From Pseudomonadales bacterium (lineage in GTDB: Bacteria > Pseudomonadota > Gammaproteobacteria > Pseudomonadales > Azotimanducaceae): a stretch of DNA of 15,783 bases. Both the position numbers and the translations under genes were made by a program. Below the pieces are notes generated by a model. The model saw only the letters and a list, made by a program, of their open reading frames with translations, ran no database searches and was not told where the DNA came from. Where the stretch lies: contig JAQWQN010000246.1 of the NCBI GenBank assembly GCA_029244465.1, positions 1-15,783 on the forward strand, written 5' to 3'. Shown in pieces: positions 1-7,227 of this stretch. Within the stretch, counting starts at the first letter, position 1. Each line of letters opens with the position of its first letter.

Positions 1-1465
1 AACTCAGACGCTGTTCCAGCATCTGACTGAATTCCGCACGAAAACTATCCACCATGAGACTCACACCGACCGCAGTGGCGACGGCGAGAATGAGGCCACT
101 CAACGCTATCCATACGTCTCTCGGAAACCACACTACTTCACGCAAGCTCATCCTAAGAAGGAGGCTGCCTGTTAGCTTGCTGCTGAGATGTCTAAGCAAG
201 CCCAAGACAGGCATCAACGCTGCCAAGAGAACGACACACGAACCCGCTATCGCGAGAAAGGCACCTAGGAGATTAGAATTTTGCCAAAAGATGCCAAGTG
301 CAATAGCGACCGATGCGGCCAGTAAAATCCAAGGCCGATTAGTCCGCGCTGAATCCTGTTCACGACTAATATTCTTATAGGCCCAATAGCCACCAACCAT
401 ACAAACAATCAACGACGATCCGAATGCTTTCAGTATCAGCCAGCTATCCAATTTGAGATTGAAGGTGCCGCCAATACCGACCTGCAAGAGCAGTTCAGCC
501 AATACATACCCCCACCAAAGGCCAATGGCACCCGCAATAACACTGAGTGCGGCCAGCAGGCCAAGAAAATAAGCCCTGAGTTCTGCACTACTCACGCCAA
601 GCACGTGCAGGCGGGAGAAAACCTGCCAAAGCCGTCGCAACCAAGCGACAGCGACCTGATAGATTAGGAACCAAGACACGACCAGGGCAAGCAAACCTAG
701 CGCGCCCACGTTGAAAAGTACTGCTCGCCCAAAACGATCTGCTGGCTGAAGCTCTCCAACCCCCTTCGTCTGCCATTCCGGAATGTCTATCGGTGCAATC
801 TCAGGCAATCCTGCACTCGCGCCTGGCGCTACATCATCAAGCCATCGATAAGTGTCCAAAATCGGATTTTTCATCGCCAGAGCGACGTAGGAAATCGTGT
901 CTTGCTGCGCCCAACCCAACAGAGCTTGTGCGGGGCCGATGTCTAAAAGGATGACATCAACAAGGTCGAGTTCGCCCGCCACGGTTAGCGTTTCGAATCG
1001 AGCGTCTGCCTCGACAATATCCCGAAGGTTCTTAGCAAGCCAAACACTCTGGCCTACGTTCGTTAGGCTCGATGTTCTGGCCGCATCAAATCCTTCGGAA
1101 TCCGTTGGCAATGCGTCTATCCGCGCGATGAAATCGATACCTAAGACACGGACCCTCCGTCCCTTGACGAGCAATGACTCATCTATGACTGGCCATAGGT
1201 CTTGCACGCCCTTTAACTCATCAGCACGCCACGCTTTGCGAAGCTCAAAATAGTCTGTCGCTTTGACAAGTCCATTCTTGCGGGTCAGCGCCAGATCCAG
1301 ACCTTGCAAAGGAGCAGGCACAAGGCCGTCTAGTTGCGCAGCTACACTCGCGCTGACTAAGTGCACTGACACAATCGACGTGACCCCGAGGACGACGCCT
1401 AATACCGCCATGCCTGATGACCAAGGCGACCTTCGCAAAAAACGAACGAGCGCTCTAGCAATCAA
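1..1465 (-). CDS. FtsX/MacB-type ABC transporter permease, partial (C-terminus beyond left edge)
   Basis: Seen: one open minus-strand frame of 488 codons running off the window. It has a basic N-terminus (ARALVRFLRRSPW), a first membrane segment near residues 19-40, a large presumably periplasmic domain (about 41-245), membrane segments near 247-270, 299-325 and 345-362, further hydrophobic segments near 378-425, and a segment at 451-472 followed by VDSFRAEF, which begins a second module. Known: permeases of the YbbP class have two FtsX modules and about 800 residues, so roughly the last 300 residues are missing here. The protein would pair with the ATPase encoded just upstream, probably to extract or export lipids, lipoproteins or other envelope molecules; the substrate is unknown. 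Start: a TTG overlapping the ATPase stop (TTGA), with GGAG ten bases upstream. An ATG at 1411 is the alternative, but it would drop the basic N-terminus typical of the family. Confidence 0.88.
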   Translation of the reverse strand, partial: MIARALVRFLRRSPWSSGMAVLGVVLGVTSIVSVHLVSASVAAQLDGLVPAPLQGLDLALTRKNGLVKATDYFELRKAWRADELKGVQDLWPVIDESLLVKGRRVRVLGIDFIARIDALPTDSEGFDAARTSSLTNVGQSVWLAKNLRDIVEADARFETLTVAGELDLVDVILLDIGPAQALLGWAQQDTISYVALAMKNPILDTYRWLDDVAPGASAGLPEIAPIDIPEWQTKGVGELQPADRFGRAVLFNVGALGLLALVVSWFLIYQVAVAWLRRLWQVFSRLHVLGVSSAELRAYFLGLLAALSVIAGAIGLWWGYVLAELLLQVGIGGTFNLKLDSWLILKAFGSSLIVCMVGGYWAYKNISREQDSARTNRPWILLAASVAIALGIFWQNSNLLGAFLAIAGSCVVLLAALMPVLGLLRHLSSKLTGSLLLRMSLREVVWFPRDVWIALSGLILAVATAVGVSLMVDSFRAEFSQMLEQRLS

Positions 1466-2142
1466 TCGCCAGAAACTCCAAGTTTCGTCATCCCCAGATC
1501 AAGACGTGCATCCGCGAGAGTCGCTACGGCTTCACTGTGCGTCGCTACGATCAAAGTTGTCGAAAACTGATCGCAGCAATCGAACAGTAGTCGAGTCACT
1601 GCATCGGTGTTTTCCTGATCAAGATTACCTGTCGGCTCATCAGCCAATACAACCGCGGGTTCTATGATCATCGCACGGGCTACTGCCACCCGCTGCTGCT
1701 CGCCACCGGATAACACATCTGGAAAGGCCTCCGCCCTGTCCTCAAGACCAAACTCGGCCAACAAGGCTATGGCGCGGTCACGCACCGCCGATTTTTTGTT
1801 TAGCACGCCCGGTAGCGCCACGTTCTCCCATGCGGTAAGCGTCGGTACAAGATTAAAAAACTGGTGAACATAACCAATATTTTGACGACGAAAAGACGTC
1901 CGTTCTTGCTCCGTGCAGGTTTGCAACGCGACGCGTCGTCCATCTAACTCAACCTCGACTGAGCCTGCATCGGCTTGAACCAGTCCGGCAATGATGTTCA
2001 ACAACGTCGATTTACCTGAACCACTAGGTCCCGTGACAGCCAGTGACGCGCCCGTCGATACTTCTAAAGACAGGCCTAGCAAGACCTCGACAAGACGGTC
2101 TCCGTCAAGATAGGTCTTTGCAAGATTCACTATACTGATCAT
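1462..2142 (-). CDS. ABC transporter ATP-binding protein (LolD/MacB/YbbA class)
   Basis: A complete 226-residue ATPase of the type that partners FtsX-like permeases. Visible motifs are Walker A GPSGSGKS, a Q-loop region HQFFNLVPTLTAWENVALP, signature LSGGEQQRVAVARA, Walker B VVLADEPTGNLD, and the H-loop histidine in VATHSE. The segment after the Q-loop is characteristic of the LolD/MacB/YbbA subfamily. It should hydrolyse ATP at the inner membrane to drive the permease encoded directly downstream. The start is taken as the ATG at 2142, giving MISIVNLAKTY; a longer frame to 2181 only adds residues overlapping the Nudix gene and unlike the family. The start lies one base after the Nudix stop and the 3' end overlaps the permease start, so translational coupling on both sides is likely. 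The exact substrate class (lipoprotein, lipid, peptide) cannot be told. Confidence 0.95.
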   Translation of the reverse strand: MISIVNLAKTYLDGDRLVEVLLGLSLEVSTGASLAVTGPSGSGKSTLLNIIAGLVQADAGSVEVELDGRRVALQTCTEQERTSFRRQNIGYVHQFFNLVPTLTAWENVALPGVLNKKSAVRDRAIALLAEFGLEDRAEAFPDVLSGGEQQRVAVARAMIIEPAVVLADEPTGNLDQENTDAVTRLLFDCCDQFSTTLIVATHSEAVATLADARLDLGMTKLGVSGD

Positions 2143-2143
2143 G

Positions 2144-2908
2144 CTAGCGCAGCGGTTGCATGCCCTGACGCGACAACGCATCCGTCAGCGGCATAAGGTG
2201 ATTCCCCTGTTGAATCTTGGCGAGCGCTTGCTCTACCGATTCATATTGGCTCAATGTCTCTAGCGACCTGAGTGTCGGATCTATCATCTGCCACAAACCA
2301 TTGTCTTTATTCGCGAGCGCCACCGCCGGCTTCTCCCACTCGTCATCAGCGGTCTCGATCGTATGCGCCAGTGTCGCTTGGTCCGTAGGCATAGCCGCAA
2401 CAAAAAATCTTGTGTCGAATCTTCGTGGCGCCATTTCAGGCGTGATCCAATGACTGAAGTAACCAAGACGCGAACAATCTACCTGCAGACTCTCAGCGGT
2501 ACAGATTTCAGCAAACGTAATTTTGTCGGCAAGCAAGTCTTCTCGATAGTTGTGAAAACGTGCCGCGGTTGAATCTTCAAACACGACCGGTTGGCCATCG
2601 CGCCGAACCAATAGGACGCCGCACTCCTCGAAACATTCTCGCGCAACAGCAACCCAGTAACGTAAACCTCCGGCAGCAACACCGAGCACCTCACTGGCGA
2701 CTTGATCTTCCAAACCAAAACAAATATCGGGGGCATAATCAGCTTCATCAACCTTGCCTCCTGGAAAGACATGCAAGTCAGGGAAGTCGCCACGCCCAGG
2801 CCGCTGCACCATATAGACTTCGAAGTCACCGCCCTCTCCTTGACGCAGTAACATCACAGTCGCTGCCAAACGAATATTGTCTCGTACCAATGGTTGTAAT
2901 TCAGTCAA
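2144..2908 (-). CDS. Nudix hydrolase with interrupted Nudix box (NUDT19-like)
   Basis: A 254-residue Nudix-fold protein. The Nudix box begins at FPGGKVDEAD (about 48-57) and ends at RECFEECGVLL (90-100). Instead of the usual seven residues between the two conserved parts there are about 32, an insertion of roughly 25 residues. Known: the eukaryotic NUDT19 family, which cleaves acyl-CoA and CoA, has a similar interruption, and bacterial relatives exist. The metal-binding RExxEE glutamates are intact, so hydrolysis of a nucleoside-diphosphate-linked substrate is expected; a CoA ester is plausible but inferred. The start codon is TTG, supported by AGAGG six bases upstream. It is the first gene of an operon with the ABC ATPase and permease. 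The functional link to that transporter is unknown. Confidence 0.9.
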   Translation of the reverse strand: MTELQPLVRDNIRLAATVMLLRQGEGGDFEVYMVQRPGRGDFPDLHVFPGGKVDEADYAPDICFGLEDQVASEVLGVAAGGLRYWVAVARECFEECGVLLVRRDGQPVVFEDSTAARFHNYREDLLADKITFAEICTAESLQVDCSRLGYFSHWITPEMAPRRFDTRFFVAAMPTDQATLAHTIETADDEWEKPAVALANKDNGLWQMIDPTLRSLETLSQYESVEQALAKIQQGNHLMPLTDALSRQGMQPLR

Positions 2909-2967
2909 ATCGTTCCTCTCAATGCGGTTACCGGACGCCTGTCATAATTCTTCCATTTCTGGCCAAT

Positions 2968-2996
2968 TTGCTCACACCGCCACAAGCTGATATCAA
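2968..2996 (+). promoter_or_regulatory. candidate sigma-70 promoter for the regulator/receiver operon
   Basis: A TTGCTC box at 2968-2973 and a TATCAA box at 2991-2996 are separated by 17 bases in the divergent gap between the Nudix gene and the plus-strand regulator gene. A TGGCCA palindrome at 2960-2965 lies just upstream of the first box and could be an operator. Match quality is moderate and this is inference from spacing and position only. Confidence 0.3.
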
Positions 2997-3059
2997 AATG
3001 CCATCATTGCGACACCACGCAATCAAAGTTAGGGTCACACCAAGTCGGGAGCACTGAGG

Positions 3060-3365
3060 ATGATGGATTCCAAAGAAAAGCCCTATAAATTTGTGGTTCG
3101 ATTCCCAATAACGCTACGCAATCAGATCGCAGACGCAGCGAAGTATTACCGTCGAAGCATGAACTCGGAGATTGTAGCGCGCTTGGAACAATCCTTCAGC
3201 GGCGTTCCGTCGGAAGTTCGAGATGCTGAGATTGCGCCGTTACTGCATAAAGAGATCGAGAACCTCTTCGGCCGCACACTCAATGATGACGAACAACGTC
3301 TTATTCGTGCTTATCGGCGCTTAGCAGAAGACAAACAGATGGCCTTAATCGAGCTTCTGAACTGA
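3060..3365 (+). CDS. Arc-family ribbon-helix-helix DNA-binding protein, AmrZ-like
   Basis: A 101-residue protein whose residues 8-47 (YKFVVRFP, then QIADAA, then RRSMNSEIVARLEQS) strongly resemble the Arc/Mnt ribbon-helix-helix fold. The SMNSEIVARLEQS stretch is nearly the same as in Pseudomonas AmrZ/AlgZ. Such proteins bind operator DNA through an antiparallel beta ribbon; in AmrZ this controls motility, polysaccharide and cyclic-di-GMP genes. The C-terminal half (about 50-101) is acidic and helical and is not like AmrZ as I recall it; it probably serves oligomerisation or partner contact. Two adjacent ATGs exist (3060 and 3063); the first has GGGAG eight bases upstream. The gene is followed after one base by the receiver-protein gene, so the two are almost surely co-translated. 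Target genes are unknown; autoregulation through the upstream gap is plausible. Confidence 0.92.
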   Translation: MMDSKEKPYKFVVRFPITLRNQIADAAKYYRRSMNSEIVARLEQSFSGVPSEVRDAEIAPLLHKEIENLFGRTLNDDEQRLIRAYRRLAEDKQMALIELLN

Positions 3366-3366
3366 C

Positions 3367-4332
3367 ATGTCCGTTCTTGTGCCTTACTACCATCCAACCA
3401 CGGTCGGCTTCATCGACGACAATATTCGCTTCCTGGAAAGCTTGGCTCCGCACACGCCCGACGCGGTAACGGCCAGGAACTTTTTCACCCCGGAAAGTGC
3501 GCTTAAATGGCTGAGCACCCTTAACCCTCGTCCTCCTCTGGCATACGACTGTTTTTATCACGAAGATGGTTTCATTAGGTTCGACCTTGCTGCGCTCGAG
3601 CAAGAAATCAAGCTCGCCGACCGTTTTCGGCGCGTTTCCGTTTTGGTCGTCGACTACGCCATGCCAACGATGGACGGGTTAGAATTCTGTGCACAAGTGG
3701 AAGATCCGGATATCTGTAAACTCCTGCTGACTGGTGTTGCTGACGAAAAGGTCGCCGTGGCCGCGTTCAATCAAGGTCTCATCCATCGATATGTTCCCAA
3801 AGCGACCATCCGAAATGTCGCCGACATTTTCGCTCACATCGAAATCCTACAAAGGCGGTACTTTGGCCAATTTGGCGATCGAATCAGTGCAAGTCTCGCA
3901 ACCGATGCTAGCCAGTTTCACTGGATCTCGCAGGTACAGGATAATCTCAGCAAGCTTTTGCGCCAGCACGAAGCGGTAGAGTACTATCTTTTGTCGCAGC
4001 CACGCGGTTACCTACTCGCCGATCGACAGGGAAAAACAACCCGCATCGTTGTCCTTTCAGATGCGGAGCTGCGCGTAGAAATCGCCAAATGTCGGGATCA
4101 AGGCGCACCCGCAAAAGTCCAACAAGCGCTGGCTCGCGGCAATACAATGCCGTTCCTGATGGAAGAACCGCAAGACTACCTCGGGTCTGAACCTTACCCA
4201 TGGGATGAAGTGTTAAATCCTGCGGAAAGAGTGGGAGACTGGTGGGTCGCGGTAGTGTCCAATCCACCAGCAGACATAGACTTCGATCAGGCATCTTCTA
4301 GCTACGCCGCATTCGTCGCGCAAGACTCGTAG
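3367..4332 (+). CDS. response regulator with atypical receiver and uncharacterised C-terminal domain
   Basis: A 321-residue protein. The N-terminal part is a receiver domain with all key positions visible: acidic pair D17/D18 in FIDDN, phospho-acceptor D96 in VLVVDYAMPTMDG, T122 in LLLTG, and K145 in YVPKA. The distance from the acidic pair to the acceptor is about 79 residues, roughly 38 more than in CheY-like proteins, because of an insertion around residues 52-90. The region from about 165 to 321 contains a helical stretch (WISQVQDNLSKLLRQHEAVEYYLL) and then a mixed domain ending in a tryptophan-rich WWVAVV segment. I recognise no helix-turn-helix, GGDEF, EAL, HD or kinase motif there. It begins one base after the AmrZ-like gene stops. 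No histidine kinase lies in the window. Phosphorylation is predicted; the output is unknown. Confidence 0.85.
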   Translation: MSVLVPYYHPTTVGFIDDNIRFLESLAPHTPDAVTARNFFTPESALKWLSTLNPRPPLAYDCFYHEDGFIRFDLAALEQEIKLADRFRRVSVLVVDYAMPTMDGLEFCAQVEDPDICKLLLTGVADEKVAVAAFNQGLIHRYVPKATIRNVADIFAHIEILQRRYFGQFGDRISASLATDASQFHWISQVQDNLSKLLRQHEAVEYYLLSQPRGYLLADRQGKTTRIVVLSDAELRVEIAKCRDQGAPAKVQQALARGNTMPFLMEEPQDYLGSEPYPWDEVLNPAERVGDWWVAVVSNPPADIDFDQASSSYAAFVAQDS

Positions 4333-4343
4333 CATTCTAAATC

Positions 4344-5756
4344 CTACAGATGATAACGTAGCCGCAGATCTGCAGAATGCTCAGCCAGTTGGCTGATGAC
4401 TTGAAATTTGTCCGCCTCCAATTGTTCGTTGCCTATGAGCTCCTCTAACCGTTCGTCGAACTTTTGAAGATTCATCCAAGCCCCTTCGCCTGCCAACTTC
4501 TCAGTCACGAAATCGCGCCAGGGTCCAAATTCTTCAGGTTCCAGCAAACTTGTGAACGAACGGGCTTTCATCCGACTTGCGAGTGACGGCAAGCGTTTAT
4601 CGTCATAGTCCATATCCTGCCACTGACCCTTTTTCAATGCTTCATGCAGAGATTGACAGCGCGAACGATCGCGATCCTGCAAGAACCCGTCGTACAGGCT
4701 AGCGTCGACATCATCATTAGTCGGTTGCCTTGTAGCCAGATAGGCGCGTTGCAGTTTATCGGCAACGCCGGGCTGCTTCAGGCGTCGTGCTCGTTCCTTT
4801 GCTAGCTTGAGATCAATCTCTAAGCGCTTTTGATTCTCTTCCGACAGTACTTCCACGGGCGCGACAAACGGACATCGATTCACGCGTAGCTCCTTTAACG
4901 GCGGTCTTGATACCGCACCTGGTTGGAACAGCTGCGCGCCGATTTCTGCAGGACTCATACCCAACATCGGCTCAATATCCTGCGCGAGGTCAACCACCAG
5001 GATGCTATTGCTGTTTGTCGGGTGTCGGCCAACCGAGACAATTGGTGCCACACCCGACCGCTGCCTCGGATAAATCCCGGAAACATGCACGCAAAGCTGC
5101 GCGCCATAGGGCTCGAGAAGACTGCGCACCTTCTTTTTTTGGCGCAGGTTGAAGTAGTACTCAAAGAGTTTAGGTTGCTGCTGCTTGATTAACCTCGCCA
5201 TCGCAACAGTCGCGTGCACGTCGGACATCGCATCATGTGCATGACCATGTTCGATGCCGTTGGCCTTGGTCAGCTCTTCAAGTTTGTACACCGGTAGCCC
5301 ATTTTCGTCTTCGGGCCATGAAACACCCTCCCGCCGCAATCCGCCTGTCGCCCGCACTAGGTCCAGCAAGTCCCAACGTGAGTTACCGTCTTGCCATTCT
5401 CTCGCGTAGGGATCCATCATGTTCCGATACAGGCCATAGCGTATGAACTCATCATCAAACCTAAGGCTGTTGTACCCCACGACACACGTATTCGGCTCAC
5501 TAAAGATTCGGTTTATCTCAAGCAGCGTCGTTGTTTCAGATATACCTTTGTAATGCGTCAATTGCGGTGTGATGCCAGTCACTAGACTTGCGTCAGGATT
5601 CGGTAAGACATCGTCGGGCAACCGTACGTAAGTACAGTATTCGTCACCAACGACGTTGAGATCTTCGTCTGTCCGGACCCCAGCAAACTGTACGATCCGA
5701 TCCCACTTAGGATCAATGCCCGATGTTTCCAGGTCATACCAATAAAACGTGTTCAT
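4344..5756 (-). CDS. sbcB: exodeoxyribonuclease I (3'-5' single-strand DNA exonuclease)
   Basis: A complete 470-residue protein aligning over its whole length with E. coli ExoI. The DEDDh active site is intact: D8 and E10 in YDLETSG, D101 in LRFDDEF, H174 and D179 in HAHDAMSDVHAT. Other shared blocks are ITGITPQ, WQDGNSRWDLLD, LTKANGIEH, the HVSG segment that starts the SH3-like domain, and NVDA-like DDVDASLYDGF in the C-terminal helical domain. The enzyme degrades single-stranded DNA from the 3' end, binds the SSB tail, and acts in mismatch repair and recombination. The ATG at 5756 gives the expected short N-terminus. It is transcribed alone, divergent from the anion transporter gene and convergent with the receiver-protein gene, whose stop is only 11 bases away. 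Confidence 0.97.
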   Translation of the reverse strand: MNTFYWYDLETSGIDPKWDRIVQFAGVRTDEDLNVVGDEYCTYVRLPDDVLPNPDASLVTGITPQLTHYKGISETTTLLEINRIFSEPNTCVVGYNSLRFDDEFIRYGLYRNMMDPYAREWQDGNSRWDLLDLVRATGGLRREGVSWPEDENGLPVYKLEELTKANGIEHGHAHDAMSDVHATVAMARLIKQQQPKLFEYYFNLRQKKKVRSLLEPYGAQLCVHVSGIYPRQRSGVAPIVSVGRHPTNSNSILVVDLAQDIEPMLGMSPAEIGAQLFQPGAVSRPPLKELRVNRCPFVAPVEVLSEENQKRLEIDLKLAKERARRLKQPGVADKLQRAYLATRQPTNDDVDASLYDGFLQDRDRSRCQSLHEALKKGQWQDMDYDDKRLPSLASRMKARSFTSLLEPEEFGPWRDFVTEKLAGEGAWMNLQKFDERLEELIGNEQLEADKFQVISQLAEHSADLRLRYHL

Positions 5757-5850
5757 GCTTGTTGCTCTAGTGTGCGAATCTCAAAGCTTCCTAAAGACCA
5801 AGAACCTCGTCAGAATGGCAACCTTACATGTGGTCAGTTAACCTCAGCTT

Positions 5851-7227
5851 ATGCAGACGAAATCTATTGCACTTGTCTTCGGCCCGATTGTCGCATGTCT
5901 GGCTGGCGCTCTCATGTGGTTTTCTGAGGGTACCGAACCTGCTGCCGCAATTACACTTGGCATTACTCTTTTGACCGTCGTCTGGTGGATCTTTGAACCC
6001 ATCCCGATTCCCGTCACCTCACTCGTTCCATTATCGCTCTTACCAATGTTTGGGGTGCTCACCCCGCAACAGTTGGGCGCCGCGTATGGCCATCCGTTGG
6101 TTCTGCTACTACTCGGCGGGTTCTTGCTCGCAACCGCACTTGAAAACTGCGGCGCGCATCGCCGTATCGCGCTGACTATGGTGCGCGCTTTCGGTGGAAC
6201 GAGTTCAAGACGTTTGGTTTTTGGTTTTATGGCCGCAAGCGCGGTTTTGAGTATGTGGATCTCAAACACAGCCACAGTCATTATGTTATTGCCAGTCGCC
6301 GTTGCCGTACTGGGCAGTTCAAAAGACCCAGAGCTTTCGACACCATTGCTTCTCGGTATGGCCTGGGGCGCGAGTATCGGTGGCATGGGCACGCCTATTG
6401 GCACACCGCCCAACATCGTATTTATGGGTATCTACGAAGAAGTGACAGGTGCCTCTATTTCCTTTGCAACATGGATGAGTTGGGCGGTACCGATCGCCTT
6501 GATATTATTCCCAATTGCCGGTTTTTGGGTGACCCGCAAACTCAACTTCGTGGGCGACGTCGATTTACCCGAAGTCGGCAGTTGGCGCCCGCACGAGCGC
6601 CGAGTTTTTATCGTTTTCGCGCTGACCGCAGCTGCTTGGGTAACTCGCACGGGACCCTTTGGCGGTTGGGCAGGATTGCTGGATGTCCCTTACACAAACG
6701 ACGCAATCGTCGCTTTCATTGGCGTAGTCACCCTGTTCCTTATTCCTAATGGCGAAGGCGGAAAATTACTCGACTGGGAAGCAGCAAACAAAATCCCCTG
6801 GGGTATGTTGCTCCTGTTTGGTGCTGGAATATCCATTGCGTCAGCATTTATGAGTTCCGGGCTAAGTACCGTTATTGGCGAATCCCTGCGACACCTTTCA
6901 GAGCTCCATCTTCTAGTGCTGATAGCAACCATCTGCCTCAGCGTCACTTTTCTCACAGAAGTCACCAGCAACACGGCGACGACCACCCTACTCATGCCAA
7001 TCATGGCAGCCGGGGCGCTCGCGGCTAATACGGACCCCAAGCTATTTATGATCCCGGCGGCATTGTCAGCGTCGTGTGCATTCATGTTACCAGTGGCGAC
7101 ACCACCCAACTTAATCGTATTTTCGACAGGCCGGCTACCCGTGGCGACAATGGCCAAGGAAGGGTTCGCTATGAATTTGTTAGGAGTGGCGATCATCAGT
7201 GTGATGATCTACTTCATTCTGGGATAA
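5851..7227 (+). CDS. SLC13/DASS-family sodium:dicarboxylate (or sulfate) symporter
   Basis: A 458-residue, very hydrophobic protein with many membrane segments. The two diagnostic SNT motifs of the divalent anion:Na+ symporter family are present, S138-N139-T140 in WISNTATVIMLLPVA and S373-N374-T375 in TSNTATTTLLMPI. Each lies in a re-entrant hairpin and together they form the sodium and carboxylate site. Further family blocks are TPIGTPPN and VATPPNLIVFSTG. It should import a dicarboxylate such as succinate or malate, or possibly sulfate; the substrate cannot be fixed from sequence. The start is the first ATG after an in-frame stop; no strong ribosome-binding site is visible. The last 14 bases overlap the end of the convergent peptidase gene. 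Confidence 0.93.
   Translation: MQTKSIALVFGPIVACLAGALMWFSEGTEPAAAITLGITLLTVVWWIFEPIPIPVTSLVPLSLLPMFGVLTPQQLGAAYGHPLVLLLLGGFLLATALENCGAHRRIALTMVRAFGGTSSRRLVFGFMAASAVLSMWISNTATVIMLLPVAVAVLGSSKDPELSTPLLLGMAWGASIGGMGTPIGTPPNIVFMGIYEEVTGASISFATWMSWAVPIALILFPIAGFWVTRKLNFVGDVDLPEVGSWRPHERRVFIVFALTAAAWVTRTGPFGGWAGLLDVPYTNDAIVAFIGVVTLFLIPNGEGGKLLDWEAANKIPWGMLLLFGAGISIASAFMSSGLSTVIGESLRHLSELHLLVLIATICLSVTFLTEVTSNTATTTLLMPIMAAGALAANTDPKLFMIPAALSASCAFMLPVATPPNLIVFSTGRLPVATMAKEGFAMNLLGVAIISVMIYFILG

Noticed and set aside
897..1667. plus-strand open frames of 118 and 134 codons
   Set aside because: They lie antisense to the permease and ATPase, which have clear family motifs; their translations are low in structure and rich in Ser/Arg/Thr, typical of shadow frames.
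2560..3057. 165-codon plus-strand frame ending just before the AmrZ-like gene
   Set aside because: Most of it is antisense to the Nudix gene and its translation has no family features; its stop falls near the real start only by chance.
5844..6416. 190-codon minus-strand frame opposite the transporter gene
   Set aside because: It is antisense to the SNT-motif transporter; the proline/threonine-rich translation reflects the complementary codons.
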